Positions 50,902 to 60,834 are shown, numbered from the stretch's first letter. The stretch: DNA of 64,000 nt from Streptomyces sp. APSN-46.1 (GCF_022815725.1 NZ_JALGRF010000004.1:150133-214132), one strand, 5' to 3'. Numbers and translations: made by a program. Notes: generated from the letters alone by a model not told the origin.

Positions 50902-52167
50902 TTACCGCTTCAGGAACGCCGCGGTCGCCGCGTAGAGCACGGCCACGCTCATGAGTAGAACGACGGACTGCCCGTCGGGGGGGAGCATGAGGGAGGCGAC
51001 CGCGGCGGCGCCGACGAACGCGACGTTGAAGAGCACGTCGTAGACGGAGAAGACACGGCCGCGGAAGTCGTCGTCCACCCGGGACTGCACGACGGTGTCG
51101 GTGGAGATCTTGGCGCCCTGTGTGGCGAGGGCCAGGAAGAAGGCGGCGGCCAGCATCGGTCCGGGTGCGAAGAACAGGCCGAGTGCGGGGACCAGGACCG
51201 CGGCGGCGGCGGAGCAGACCGTGATCCAGCCACGGGTGCCCAGGCGGCCCACGAACCAGGGTGTGACGACGGCGGCGGCGAGGAACCCGGCGCCGGAGAC
51301 GCCGACCGCGAGGCCCAGCAGGGCGAGGCCTTCGGCCTCGTTGTCCGACCAGGAGTAGCGGCACAGCATGAGCAGCATGACCGTCAGGGCCCCGTAGCAG
51401 AACCGCATCATGGTCATCGCGGCGAGCGCCTCGGCGGCATCCCGCCGGGCGGACAGGTGCCGCAGGCCCTCCACCATGCCCCGGACGGTGAGGGCGACCC
51501 CCTCGGCGAGGGACGGGTAAGGCCGGCCAGGCGGGTGCTCGGGCCCGAGGAGCCCGATGGCCAGGCGGAGGGAGACCAGGGCCGCGGACAGGTAGAGCGC
51601 GGCGCCCAGCAGAACGACGAGGGCATCAGAGTCGGAGGCCAGCAGCCGTACGAGGAAGGCCAGTCCCCCGCCGGCGGTCGCCGCGATGGTCCCGGCGGTG
51701 GGCGAGAGGGCGTTCGCGGTGACCAGCTGGTCCGGGCCGACGACCCGGGGCAGAGACGCGGCGAGCCCGGCCAGTACGAAGCGGTTGACGGCGGTCACGG
51801 ACAGGGCCGAGGCGTAGAACAGCCAGGTGGGGACGCCCACGACGATCAGCACGCCGGTGATGCAGGCGAGGAAGGCCCGCAGCAGGTTGCCGTAGAGGAA
51901 GACCTGGCGGCGCCGCCAGCGGTCCAGGAGCACGCCGACGAAGGGACCGATCGCGGAGTAGGGCAGGAGCAGGACGGCCATGGCCGAGGCGATGGCCGCG
52001 GGCGAGGCATGCTTCTCCGGGGAGAAGACCACGTAGGCGGCGAGCGCGACCTGGTAGACGCCGTCCGCGGCCTGGGAGAGCAGCCGTACGGCGAGCAGGT
52101 TGCGGAAATCCCTCAAGCGCAGGAGTACGCGCAGATCACGTACGACAGGCATGAGGGCAAGGGTCAC
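50902..52167 (-). CDS. MFS transporter
   Basis: 421 aa with about twelve membrane segments and the MFS motif A-like LLDRWRRRQVFLYGN between helices 2 and 3. The substrate is unknown; it resembles drug or macrolide exporters. Two starts are possible: GTG 52167 and ATG 52152. The bases before GTG 52167 form one arm of a terminator hairpin, and neither start has a free ribosome site. The gene is the last before the parS palindrome on the minus strand. Confidence 0.85.
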   Translation of the reverse strand: MTLALMPVVRDLRVLLRLRDFRNLLAVRLLSQAADGVYQVALAAYVVFSPEKHASPAAIASAMAVLLLPYSAIGPFVGVLLDRWRRRQVFLYGNLLRAFLACITGVLIVVGVPTWLFYASALSVTAVNRFVLAGLAASLPRVVGPDQLVTANALSPTAGTIAATAGGGLAFLVRLLASDSDALVVLLGAALYLSAALVSLRLAIGLLGPEHPPGRPYPSLAEGVALTVRGMVEGLRHLSARRDAAEALAAMTMMRFCYGALTVMLLMLCRYSWSDNEAEGLALLGLAVGVSGAGFLAAAVVTPWFVGRLGTRGWITVCSAAAAVLVPALGLFFAPGPMLAAAFFLALATQGAKISTDTVVQSRVDDDFRGRVFSVYDVLFNVAFVGAAAVASLMLPPDGQSVVLLMSVAVLYAATAAFLKR

Positions 52168-52170
52168 ATA

Positions 52171-52212
52171 CGCGGAGGCTCCCCGGGGCGCATTGCCCGG
52201 GGAGCCTCCGCG
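52171..52212 (-). terminator. strong hairpin between ino1 and the MFS gene
   Basis: A perfect 17-bp inverted repeat (52171-52187 and 52196-52212) with an 8-base loop lies 49 bases past the ino1 stop and 4 bases before the MFS GTG. It would end the ino1 transcript and may hide the MFS ribosome site. Confidence 0.85.
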
Positions 52213-52260
52213 GAAGATCAGCCGAAGTTCAGGTGTCCTGAGAGGACCCTTGGCGATCGA

Positions 52261-53343
52261 CTAGCGCTCGACCTCGCCCTTGATGAACTTCTCGACGTTG
52301 ACCAGGGCCTCGTCGTCGAAGTACTGCACCGGCGGGGACTTCATGAAGTAGCTGGACGCCGACAGGATCGGGCCGCCGATACCGCGGTCCTTGGCGATCT
52401 TCGCGGCGCGCAGGGCGTCGATGATGACACCGGCGGAGTTCGGGGAGTCCCACACCTCAAGCTTGTACTCGAGGTTCAGCGGGACATCGCCGAAGGCGCG
52501 GCCCTCAAGGCGGACGTAGGCCCACTTGCGGTCGTCGAGCCACTGGACGTAGTCGGACGGGCCGATGTGGACGTTCTTCTCGCCGAGCTCACGGTCGGGG
52601 ATCTGCGAGGTGACGGCCTGCGTCTTGGAGATCTTCTTCGACTCGAGGCGGTCGCGCTCGAGCATGTTCTTGAAGTCCATGTTGCCGCCGACGTTGAGCT
52701 GCATGGTGCGCTCAAGACGGACACCGCGGTCCTCGAACAGCTTCGCCATCACGCGGTGCGTGATGGTGGCGCCGACCTGCGACTTGATGTCGTCGCCGAC
52801 GATCGGGACGCCGGCCTCGGTGAACTTGTCCGCCCACTCCTTGGTGCCGGCGATGAACACCGGGAGGGCGTTGACGAACGCGACCTTGGCGTCGATGGCG
52901 CACTGGGCGTAGAACTTCGCCGCGTCCTCGGAGCCGACGGGCAGGTAGCAGATCAGGACGTCGACCTGGCGGTCCTTGAGGATCTGGACCACGTCGACCG
53001 GAGTCTCGGCGGACTCCTCGATCGTCATGCGGTAGTACTTGCCCAGGCCGTCCAGGGTGTGGCCGCGCTGCACGGTCACACCTGCGTTCGGGACGTCGCA
53101 GATCTTGATGGTGTTGTTCTCGCTGGCGCCGATGGCGTCCGAAAGGTCGAGGCCGACCTTCTTCGCGTCGACGTCGAACGCGGCGACGAACTCGATGTCA
53201 CGCACGTGGTAGTCGCCGAACTGGACGTGCATCAGACCGGGGACCTTGGCCGCCGGGTCGGCGTCCTTGTAGTACTCGACGCCCTGCACCAGCGAGGCGG
53301 CGCAGTTGCCCACGCCGACGATGGCTACGCGAACCGAACCCAT
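52261..53343 (-). CDS. ino1: inositol-3-phosphate synthase
   Basis: 360 aa, the short actinobacterial Ino1 type. The N-terminal NAD site is [12 protein letters not shown], and the conserved core has [21 protein letters not shown] and [10 protein letters not shown]. It converts glucose-6-phosphate to inositol-3-phosphate for phosphatidylinositol and mycothiol. ATG 53343 follows AGGGAGC. It is 49 bases downstream of the padR gene in the same direction, as in mycobacteria, so both likely share the operator upstream of padR. Confidence 0.95.
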   Translation of the reverse strand: MGSVRVAIVGVGNCAASLVQGVEYYKDADPAAKVPGLMHVQFGDYHVRDIEFVAAFDVDAKKVGLDLSDAIGASENNTIKICDVPNAGVTVQRGHTLDGLGKYYRMTIEESAETPVDVVQILKDRQVDVLICYLPVGSEDAAKFYAQCAIDAKVAFVNALPVFIAGTKEWADKFTEAGVPIVGDDIKSQVGATITHRVMAKLFEDRGVRLERTMQLNVGGNMDFKNMLERDRLESKKISKTQAVTSQIPDRELGEKNVHIGPSDYVQWLDDRKWAYVRLEGRAFGDVPLNLEYKLEVWDSPNSAGVIIDALRAAKIAKDRGIGGPILSASSYFMKSPPVQYFDDEALVNVEKFIKGEVER

Positions 53344-53392
53344 TCCGGTTGCTCCCTGTTTGTTCTCGGACGAGGCCTGCGAGATGCAGGCC

Positions 53393-53995
53393 TCACTTTG
53401 CAGTTTCGTCGGGCGGACCGGGTCGTCTCTTGTCCCGTCCCGCCCGCTCGCTCTCGATCAGCTCGTTCAGCCAGCGGACTTCGCGTTCCACGGATTCCAT
53501 TCCGTGACGCTGCAGTTCAAGCGTGTAGTCATCGAGGCGCTCCCGCGTGCGGGCGAGGGACGCCCGCATCTTCTCGAGGCGCTCTTCCAGCCGGCTGCGG
53601 CGGCCCTCCAGCACCCGCATGCGCACTTCACGTTCGGTCTGGCCGAAGAAGGCGAAGCGGGCGGCGAAGGACTCGTCTTCCCAGGCGTCCGGTCCGGTGT
53701 GGGAAAGGAGCTCCTCGAAGTGCTCCTTACCTGCCGCCGTCAACCGATAGACGATCTTGGCGCGGCGCCCTGCGAGTGAAGCGGCGAGAGCGTCTTCCGG
53801 GGCGTTCCCCGGTTCCTCGATCAACCAGCCGTTGGCGACCAGCGTCTTGAGGCAGGGATAGAGCGTCCCGTAGCTGAAGGCCCTGAATACTCCCAGCGAG
53901 GTGTTGAGCCGTTTGCGCAGCTCGTAGCCGTGCATGGGGGATTCGCGAAGCAGGCCGAGGACGGCGAATTCGAGGATGCCTGAGCGTCTGCTCAT
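53393..53995 (-). CDS. PadR family transcriptional regulator
   Basis: 200 aa. The N-terminal winged helix (~5-90) shows [23 protein letters not shown] and [17 protein letters not shown] in separate motifs. A long helical C-terminus (~115-195) gives the dimer arm. ATG 53995 (SRRSGILEF) has a GAGAGGCAGG site; ten codons further upstream are open but weaker. A perfect inverted repeat of PadR type lies 41 bases upstream, so it probably represses itself and the co-directional ino1. Confidence 0.93.
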   Translation of the reverse strand: MSRRSGILEFAVLGLLRESPMHGYELRKRLNTSLGVFRAFSYGTLYPCLKTLVANGWLIEEPGNAPEDALAASLAGRRAKIVYRLTAAGKEHFEELLSHTGPDAWEDESFAARFAFFGQTEREVRMRVLEGRRSRLEERLEKMRASLARTRERLDDYTLELQRHGMESVEREVRWLNELIESERAGRDKRRPGPPDETAK

Positions 53996-54036
53996 CAGCC
54001 TGCCTCTCCTCCGCCCCTGAGTCATTATGTCGAGCT

Positions 54037-54057
54037 GATGTATCGACTCGATACATC
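54037..54057. promoter_or_regulatory. probable PadR operator
   Basis: GATGTATCGA at 54037-54046 is repeated in inverted form TCGATACATC at 54048-54057 with one base between: a perfect 21-base palindrome with the ATGT...ACAT ends typical of PadR sites. A minus-strand CATAAT (54029-54024) could be the -10, placing the operator at the -35. Confidence 0.8.
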
Positions 54058-54270
54058 CAGACGATAGAACGAGCCGCCCTCGGCGACAAGGGGCGACATG
54101 GTGACCGGCATCACATCACCAATTCGTACGGGGCAAGTTGCCTGATTTGGGGTGACCTTCGGCACTGGTTGGCTTTTGAGCGTGCGTAGTCTGTGGAGCG
54201 ATGACACCGGGGGGACCGGAACTCACCTGCCGCTTCCAGGCCACTCGCCTGCCCGAGGAGTAGTCGTTCG

Positions 54271-56892
54271 ATGAGCGAGCACCGCCGCAAACCGCCCCAG
54301 CCCCAGCCCCAGGGTGGCGGACGCGCCGCGGCCCGCCGGGCCGCCCAGCGTCCCGGCCGGGGCGCCCCCGGCGCCGGACGCGACGTACCCACCGCGTCCG
54401 CGAGCGTCCCTTACCCCGAGCAGCCCGGCCATGTCAGCCGGGCCGACGCCCGCAGATCCGCCCAGCGCGGATCCGGAGGGCGCGGCCGCGGCGCCGGCAA
54501 GGCGGGCAAGGGCGCGGGACGCCCGGACAAGCGGCTCGTCAACTACCCACGGTCCGACAAGGACGGGTGGCAGCGTTTCGTACCGTCCTGGAAGCTCGTC
54601 AGCGGCACGACCCTGGGCGTCTTCGCGGTCATCACGGCCGGGGCCGGTATCGGCATCGCCATGGTGAACACACCGAACCCGAACCTGGCGGCCAAGGCGC
54701 AGAACAACGTCTTCTTCTGGGAGGACGGCACCCAGATGGTCGCGACCGGCGGTTCGATGAACCGGCAGATCGTCCCCATCTCCAAGATCCCCCGGTCGAT
54801 GCAGGACGCCGTGATCTCGGCGGAGAACGAGTCCTTCGAGACGGACAAGGGCGTCGACCCCATGGGCATCGCCCGCGCCGTGTGGAACATGGCCAAGGGC
54901 GGCTCGACCCAGGGCGGCTCGACGATCACCCAGCAGTACGTGAAGAACACCTACCTGGACTCCGACCAGACGCTCAAGCGCAAGGTCACGGAGCTCTTCA
55001 TCGCGATAAAACTGGGTGTGAGCGAGGAGAAGGACGAGGTCCTCGCGGGGTACCTCAACACCGCCTACTACGGTCGGGACGCCTACGGCATCCAGGCGGC
55101 GGCGCGGGCCTACTTCGGCAAGGACTGCGAGGACCTCACGGCGTCGGAGAGCGCCTTCCTGGCCTCCGTGCTCAAGGGCCCCAACCTCTACAACCCGGAT
55201 GGCGGCATCGGCACCGCCGCCACTCCCCAGGCCAACACCGAGCGCGCCATGAAGCGCTGGGCCTGGGTACTGGACCGCGAGGTCGAGGTCGGCCGGCTGC
55301 AGAAATCCGACCGGGACCAGATCAAGGAATTCCCCAAGCTGGTCGACTCCGAACTGGCCCGCGGCATGTCCGGCCAGACCGGCTACCTGGTCGAGACGGC
55401 CAAGCAGTACGTGATGAAGACCAAGGACATCACCGCCGAGAAGATGGCCCTGGGCGGCTACCAGATCCACACCACCTTCCAGAAGCCGAAGGTGGACGCC
55501 CTGGTCAAGGCCGTCGAGGAGACCCGCGACGACTTCCTCGACGAGAAGAAGCGGCCCGAATACGACACCTTCGTCCAGTTCGGCGCCGCCTCCGTGGACG
55601 TGAAGACCGGGGCGATCCGGGCCCTGTACGGCGGCCCGGGCTGGGACAAGAAGCACTTCACCAACAACGCCAACACCATCGGTGTCCCGGTCGGCTCGAC
55701 CTGGAAGCCGTACGTGCTGGCCGCGGCGATGCAGTACGGCACCAAGAACTCGAACGGCGAGGGCCTGGCGGTCGACAGCAAGTACCCGGCCAACGACCTC
55801 ACCGTGATCAACAACCGTGACGGCAAGCCGCTGCGCGACAGCTCCGGCGAGCCGTTCAAGCAGAAGAACGAGAGCACGACCCGCTACGGCTACGTGACCT
55901 TGAACGAGGCGATGGAGAAGTCCATCAACGTGCCGTTCGCCCAGCTCGTCTTCGACGTCGGCCACAGCAAGGTGCGCGAGGTGGCCAAGTCCACGGGCAT
56001 CCTCACCGAGTCGATGAACCCGAACAACGACGCGTCCTTCGCGCTCGGAACCTCCACCCCCAGCGCCATCCGGATGGCCGACTCGTACGCGACCTTCGCC
56101 GCCTCCGGCACGCACCACGAGCCGTACTCCGTGACCAAGGTCGAGAAGGACGGCAAGGAGCTCACCGGCTTCGAGGCCCCCAAGGCCGAGCGCGCCATGG
56201 ACAACTCCATCGCGGACAACGTCACCAAGGTGCTGGAGAACGTCGTCGAGAACGGCACCGGCACCAAGGTCAGGAAGCTGGGCTTCACCCGGCCCGCCGC
56301 GGGCAAGACCGGTACCACCGACCAGAACAAGTCGGCCTGGTTCGTCGGCTACACCCCGGAGCTGTCCACCGCGGTCACCCTGTTCCGTACCGACCCGACC
56401 TCGGCGGACAAGAAGCTGCTGTCCATGAACCACGTGGGCGGTGTCGACTCCATCCACGGTGGTGACATCCCGGCCGTGATCTGGACCGAGTACATGCGCG
56501 ACGCGCTCAAGGGAGCCCCGGTCAAGGACTTCCCGGAGCCCGACGAGATCGGCGTCACCGCGGACGCCTCCGGTGCCCCTTCACCCAGCCCGTCGGTCAT
56601 CCCCTCGCCCTCGACGTCCGTGTCGCCGCCCCCGGCGAGCTCCCCGCCCCCGGTCACCCCGACTCCGTCCCAGGGCAAGCCCTCGTGCAAGCCGTGGAAG
56701 CTGTACTGCGACCCGACGACCACCGGCGGCACCACGACCGGTACGGACAGCGGCGGCGTCAACGGGGGCATCCCCGACGGCGGGACCTCCGGGTCGCCGT
56801 CACCGACCACCACCGCCAAGCCGGGCCGTCCGGGCGGAATCACCGGCTGGGGCGGCACCACCACGGGCACCACCGCCGACACCACGGGCTGA
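54271..56892 (+). CDS. class A penicillin-binding protein (transglycosylase/transpeptidase)
   Basis: 873 aa. A basic cytoplasmic N-terminus and one membrane segment (~108-132) are followed by a GT51 glycosyltransferase (~165-340) with AENESFETDKG and GGSTITQQYVKN. The transpeptidase has SxxK Ser476 (GSTWK), SIN (KSINVPF) and KTGTT. A ~110-residue Pro/Ser/Thr/Gly-rich extracellular tail ends it. It polymerises and crosslinks peptidoglycan; the syntenic mycobacterial gene is ponA1. ATG 54271 follows GAGGAG at slightly long spacing. It is divergent from padR-ino1. Confidence 0.95.
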   Translation: MSEHRRKPPQPQPQGGGRAAARRAAQRPGRGAPGAGRDVPTASASVPYPEQPGHVSRADARRSAQRGSGGRGRGAGKAGKGAGRPDKRLVNYPRSDKDGWQRFVPSWKLVSGTTLGVFAVITAGAGIGIAMVNTPNPNLAAKAQNNVFFWEDGTQMVATGGSMNRQIVPISKIPRSMQDAVISAENESFETDKGVDPMGIARAVWNMAKGGSTQGGSTITQQYVKNTYLDSDQTLKRKVTELFIAIKLGVSEEKDEVLAGYLNTAYYGRDAYGIQAAARAYFGKDCEDLTASESAFLASVLKGPNLYNPDGGIGTAATPQANTERAMKRWAWVLDREVEVGRLQKSDRDQIKEFPKLVDSELARGMSGQTGYLVETAKQYVMKTKDITAEKMALGGYQIHTTFQKPKVDALVKAVEETRDDFLDEKKRPEYDTFVQFGAASVDVKTGAIRALYGGPGWDKKHFTNNANTIGVPVGSTWKPYVLAAAMQYGTKNSNGEGLAVDSKYPANDLTVINNRDGKPLRDSSGEPFKQKNESTTRYGYVTLNEAMEKSINVPFAQLVFDVGHSKVREVAKSTGILTESMNPNNDASFALGTSTPSAIRMADSYATFAASGTHHEPYSVTKVEKDGKELTGFEAPKAERAMDNSIADNVTKVLENVVENGTGTKVRKLGFTRPAAGKTGTTDQNKSAWFVGYTPELSTAVTLFRTDPTSADKKLLSMNHVGGVDSIHGGDIPAVIWTEYMRDALKGAPVKDFPEPDEIGVTADASGAPSPSPSVIPSPSTSVSPPPASSPPPVTPTPSQGKPSCKPWKLYCDPTTTGGTTTGTDSGGVNGGIPDGGTSGSPSPTTTAKPGRPGGITGWGGTTTGTTADTTG

Positions 56893-56914
56893 CCCGGCCC
56901 GCCCCGCCACCGAC

Positions 56915-56945
56915 GAGGGCCGTCGCACCGCGTGCGACGGCCCTC
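56915..56945 (+). terminator. hairpin terminator after the class A PBP gene
   Basis: A perfect 14-bp inverted repeat (56915-56928 and 56932-56945) with loop CGC lies 22 bases past the PBP stop and before the GT87 gene. Confidence 0.8.
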
Positions 56946-56979
56946 CCTCATGTCCGGCCCCGTACGGCAGGATGTCCGC

Positions 56980-58458
56980 ATGACGAAGGTGCACGAGGAA
57001 CGGCCCGTACTGCCCACCCAGCAGGACGAGGTCGCCGCGGCGGGCAGCGCATTCATCGGCGGCCCGCTCGGCCGCCATGCCCGGCTGGGCGGCCACTGGC
57101 TGGGACCCGTCCGCGTCGTCATCCTCGTTGCCCTCGGCATGTTCGCGCTCGGCATGGTGCAGAAGCTGCCCTGCTACGACTGGGCGTGGTTCCAGGGAGC
57201 CGGCTCGCAGTACACCCACGCCTGCTACTCGGATATTCCGCACCTGTACTCCGCCCGCGGCTTCGCCGACGGCCTCATCCCCTACTGGGACCGGTTCCCC
57301 GCCGACGACCCGAAGTACGGCGACATGCAGTACGTCGAGTACCCCGTCCTCACGGGGGCCTTCATGCAGGTCGCCTCCTGGCTCACCCCCAGCGGCGGTT
57401 CCCTCCAGCACCGCGAGCAGATGTACTGGATGGTCAACGCGGGCATGCTCATGGTCTGCGCCGCGGTCATCGCCTACTGCACCGCCCGCACCCACCGCCG
57501 CCGGCCGTGGGACGCCCTGCTCTTCGCCCTCGCGCCCGCCTTCGCCCTCAACGCGACGATCAACTGGGATCTGCTCGCCATCGCCCTGACCGCCGCCGCG
57601 ATGCTCATGTGGTCCCGCGGCCGCACGGTGCTCTTCGGCGTCCTCATCGGCCTGGCCACCGCCGCCAAGCTCTACCCCGTCCTGCTGCTCGGCGTGCTGT
57701 TCGTGCTCTGCTGGAGGGCGGGGAAGTGGCGCGCCTTCGGCGCCGCCGTCCTCAGCGCGGCCGGGTCCTGGCTCCTGGTCAACGGACCCGTCATGTACTT
57801 CGCCTGGGACGGCTGGAAGCGGTTCTACGTCTTCAGCCAGGAACGGCCGATCGACTTCGGCTCGGTGTGGCTGCTGATCTCCCAGCGCTCCGGCAACCCC
57901 CTCGACGGCGCCAACACCTACGCCACGATCCTGACGCTGCTGCTGTGCGCGGCCATCGGTCTGCTCACGCTGACGGCGCCCCGGCGGCCCCGCTTCGCGC
58001 AGCTGGCCTTCCTCGTCGTCGCCGCCTTCATCCTGGCCAACAAGGTCTACTCGCCGCAGTACGTGCTGTGGCTCATCCCGCTCGCGGCGCTGGCCCGGCC
58101 GCGCTGGCGCGACTTCCTGATCTGGCAGGCGGGCGAGGTCCTGTACTTCCTCGGGATCTGGTTCTACCTCGCGTACACGACCAGCGGGGACAAGCACCAG
58201 GGCCTGCCCGTCGAGGGCTACCAGCTGGCGATCGCCGCGCACCTGCTCGCGACGCTCTACCTGTGCGCCGTCGTCATCCGCGACATCCTGCTGCCCGAGC
58301 GGGACGTGGTGCGCCAGGACGGTTCGGACGACCCGTCCGGCGGCGTCCTGGACGGGGCCGAGGACGTGTTCACGCTGGCGCCCACGGCGAAGGCGCCGCA
58401 TTACGCGGCGCCTTCGGAGGGTCAGCGGGTCGAGTGGGGCGCGGCGCTCAAGGACTGA
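56980..58458 (+). CDS. GT87 family membrane glycosyltransferase
   Basis: 492 aa with about ten membrane segments. The first extracytoplasmic loop contains acidic and aromatic clusters (YDWAWFQG, YVEYPVLTG) typical of polyprenyl-phosphomannose-dependent GT-C enzymes of family 87. It likely transfers mannose or a related sugar outside the membrane. ATG 56980 follows CAGGATG; sixteen codons more are open upstream but lie next to the terminator. A similar gene follows ponA1 in mycobacteria. Confidence 0.85.
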   Translation: MTKVHEERPVLPTQQDEVAAAGSAFIGGPLGRHARLGGHWLGPVRVVILVALGMFALGMVQKLPCYDWAWFQGAGSQYTHACYSDIPHLYSARGFADGLIPYWDRFPADDPKYGDMQYVEYPVLTGAFMQVASWLTPSGGSLQHREQMYWMVNAGMLMVCAAVIAYCTARTHRRRPWDALLFALAPAFALNATINWDLLAIALTAAAMLMWSRGRTVLFGVLIGLATAAKLYPVLLLGVLFVLCWRAGKWRAFGAAVLSAAGSWLLVNGPVMYFAWDGWKRFYVFSQERPIDFGSVWLLISQRSGNPLDGANTYATILTLLLCAAIGLLTLTAPRRPRFAQLAFLVVAAFILANKVYSPQYVLWLIPLAALARPRWRDFLIWQAGEVLYFLGIWFYLAYTTSGDKHQGLPVEGYQLAIAAHLLATLYLCAVVIRDILLPERDVVRQDGSDDPSGGVLDGAEDVFTLAPTAKAPHYAAPSEGQRVEWGAALKD

Positions 58459-58484
58459 CCGGCCCCCTCACCGACTCCGGCGGA

Positions 58485-59516
58485 TCAGGCGTCGAGCACC
58501 CGGTCGAACTGCGTGGTCGTGTGCCTCAGGTACGCGACCAGCTCGTCGCCGACCTTCGGCTCGGTCGCGTCCGAGGGCACGAACAGGATCGACACCTGCA
58601 TGTGCGGCGGCTCCGCGAACCAGCGCTGCTTGCCCGCCCATACGAACGGGGACAGGTTCCGGTTCACGGTGGCCAGACCGGCCCGGGCCACACCCTTGGC
58701 GCGCGGCATCACGCCGTGCAGTGCCTTGGGAGCCTCCAGGCCCACACCGTGCGAGGTGCCGCCCGCGACCACGACGAGCCAGCCGTCGGACGCGGCCTTC
58801 TGCTGGCGGTAGCCGAACCGGTCGCCCTTCGAAACGCGCGTGACGTCGAGGATCCCGCCGCGGTACTGGGTCGCGTCGTGGTCGCCCAGCCACAGCCGGG
58901 TGCCGATCCGGGCCCGGAAGCGGGTCTGCGGGAACTGCTGCTGGAGCCGGATCAGCTCCTGGGACTTCAGGTGGCTGACGAACATCGTGTGCAGCGGCAG
59001 CCGGGCCGCGCGCAGCCGGTCCATCCACCCGATGACCTCCTCGACGGCGTCCGAGCCGTCCGGGCGGTCGAGCGGCAGGTGCAGGGCGAAGCCCTCCAGG
59101 CGGACGTCCTCGATCGCCGCGTGCAGCTGCCCCAGCTCCTGCTCGGAGATGCCGTGACGGCGCATCGAGCTCATGCACTCGATGACCACCCTGGCGCCGA
59201 CCAGACCGCGGACCCCGTCCACCGACGCCACCGAGCGGATGACCCGGTCCGGCAGCGGTACCGGGTCCTCGCCCCGCCGGAACGGGGTGAGGACGAGGAG
59301 GTCGCCGCCGAACCTGTCCTTGATGCTGGCGGCCTCGTACGTGGTCCCGACGGCCAGGATGTCGGCGCCCATCCGGGTCGCCTCCTCGCACAGCCGGTCG
59401 TGGCCGAAGCCGTAGCCGTTGCCCTTGCAGACGGGGACCAGCCCGGGGAACTGGTCCTGGATCTGCTTCTGGTGCGCACGCCAGCGCGCGGTGTCGACGT
59501 AGAGCGTGAGCGCCAT
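58485..59516 (-). CDS. alanine racemase-like PLP protein, divergent
   Basis: 343 aa. A fold-type III PLP barrel is suggested by VCKGNGYGFGHD with Lys31 at the PLP-lysine place (VxKANAYGHG in Alr). The usual second-base motif GYGDGY is absent. The corresponding region reads FGYRQQ...GGTSHGVG, and the C-terminal beta domain is short. ATG 59516 follows GGACGG; 44 codons upstream are open but overlap femX. It may be a racemase with altered chemistry or a PLP-binding protein working with FemX. Ends convergent with the GT87 gene. Confidence 0.75.
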   Translation of the reverse strand: MALTLYVDTARWRAHQKQIQDQFPGLVPVCKGNGYGFGHDRLCEEATRMGADILAVGTTYEAASIKDRFGGDLLVLTPFRRGEDPVPLPDRVIRSVASVDGVRGLVGARVVIECMSSMRRHGISEQELGQLHAAIEDVRLEGFALHLPLDRPDGSDAVEEVIGWMDRLRAARLPLHTMFVSHLKSQELIRLQQQFPQTRFRARIGTRLWLGDHDATQYRGGILDVTRVSKGDRFGYRQQKAASDGWLVVVAGGTSHGVGLEAPKALHGVMPRAKGVARAGLATVNRNLSPFVWAGKQRWFAEPPHMQVSILFVPSDATEPKVGDELVAYLRHTTTQFDRVLDA

Positions 59517-59584
59517 GCCCGTCCGGAGCCTCTCTGGAAAACCGCCTGTGCAGCGGTGCGGTGTGTGGGTGGGGCGGCTGTGGT

Positions 59585-60703
59585 TCAGCGCCGCGACATG
59601 TAGATGTCGAGAGCCTTGTGCAGCACCTTGTTCAGCGGGAAGTCCCACTCGCCGACGTACTCGACGGCTTCGCCGCCCGTACCGACCTTGAACTGGATGA
59701 GGCCGAACAGGTGGTCGTTCTCGTCCAGGGTGTCACTGATGCCGCGCAGGTCGTAGACGCTCGCGCCGAGCGCGTACGAGTCGCGCAGCATGCGCCACTG
59801 CATCGCGTTCGAGGGCCGCACCTCGCGCTTGTGGTTGGCCGACGCGCCGTACGAGTACCAGACGTGCTGGCCGACGGTGAGCATCGTGGCGGCGGCCAGC
59901 GGCTCCCCCTCGTGCGTGGCGATGTACAGCCGCATCCGGTTGGGGTCCTCGGAGTTGAGGGCCGTCCACTGGCGCTGGAAGTAGCTGAGTGGGCGCGGGC
60001 GGAACTTGTCGCGCTCGGCCGTGATCTCGTACAGGTGCTGCCAGGTCGGCAGGTCCTCGTAGCCGCCCTGGACGACCTCGACGCCGGCCTTCTCGGCCTT
60101 CTTGATGTTGCGGCGCCACAGCTGGTTGAAGCCCTTGAGGACATCGTCCAGCGAGCGGTTGGCGAGCGGCACCTGGAACACGTAGCGGGGCTGGACGTCG
60201 CCGAATCCGGCGCCGCCGTCATCGCCCTGCTGCCAGCCCATCCGGCGGAGCTTGTCGGACACCTCGAACGCGCGCGGCTCGATGACCGAAGCCTCCACGT
60301 CACGCAGGCGCTTGACGTTGGGGTCCTGGATGCCCGCCTTGATCGCGGCCGAGTTCCAGCGGCGGATGACGACGGGCGGGCCCATCTTCACCGTGAAGGC
60401 GCCCTGGTGCTTGAGGTGCGCCAGCATCGGCTGGAGCCACTCCTCCAGATTCGGGGCGTACCAGTTGATGACGGGGCCCTCGGGCAGGTACGCGAGGTAG
60501 CGCTTCACCTTGGGCAGCTGGCGGTACAACACGAGGGCGGCGCCGACGAGTTCTTCCGACTCGTTGAACCATCCGAGGTTCTCGGAGCGCCACTCGTTCT
60601 TCACGTCGGCCCACGCCGGAACCTGGCAGTGGCTAGCCGAGGGCAGACTCTGGAGGAAATCCAGATGCTGCTCTCGGCTGATGGTCCTCAGGGACAGGCT
60701 CAT
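59585..60703 (-). CDS. femX: FemX-type peptidoglycan bridge aminoacyltransferase
   Basis: 372 aa of the FemABX family. Two GNAT-like halves are joined by a helical arm (FNQLWRRNIKKAEKAGVEVV), with the C-terminal YDLRGISDTLDENDHLFGL. Such enzymes use glycyl-tRNA to add the first bridge glycine to lipid II; Streptomyces walls have a single-glycine bridge on LL-diaminopimelate. ATG 60703 follows GGAGGAG. It is 68 bases upstream of the racemase-like gene on the same strand, so both may serve wall peptides. Confidence 0.92.
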   Translation of the reverse strand: MSLSLRTISREQHLDFLQSLPSASHCQVPAWADVKNEWRSENLGWFNESEELVGAALVLYRQLPKVKRYLAYLPEGPVINWYAPNLEEWLQPMLAHLKHQGAFTVKMGPPVVIRRWNSAAIKAGIQDPNVKRLRDVEASVIEPRAFEVSDKLRRMGWQQGDDGGAGFGDVQPRYVFQVPLANRSLDDVLKGFNQLWRRNIKKAEKAGVEVVQGGYEDLPTWQHLYEITAERDKFRPRPLSYFQRQWTALNSEDPNRMRLYIATHEGEPLAAATMLTVGQHVWYSYGASANHKREVRPSNAMQWRMLRDSYALGASVYDLRGISDTLDENDHLFGLIQFKVGTGGEAVEYVGEWDFPLNKVLHKALDIYMSRR

Positions 60704-60753
60704 GCGGGGCGTCTCCTCCGGCGGCTTCGCTGGCTATGGCGCGAAGCCTACTG

Positions 60754-60820
60754 CGACAAGGGCGCCACCCATCTGGGGGACGGGCCGTGCCCGGGCCGGT
60801 GGGAGGCCGGCGCCCTGTCG
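60754..60820 (-). terminator. possible large hairpin after the small membrane gene
   Basis: CGACAAGGGCGCC (60754-60766) pairs with GGCGCCCTGTCG (60809-60820) around a 42-base loop, 15 bases past the 103-aa gene stop. A separate 8-bp hairpin (60723-60748) lies just upstream of femX. Confidence 0.45.
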
Positions 60821-60834
60821 CGGAGGTACGCCGG

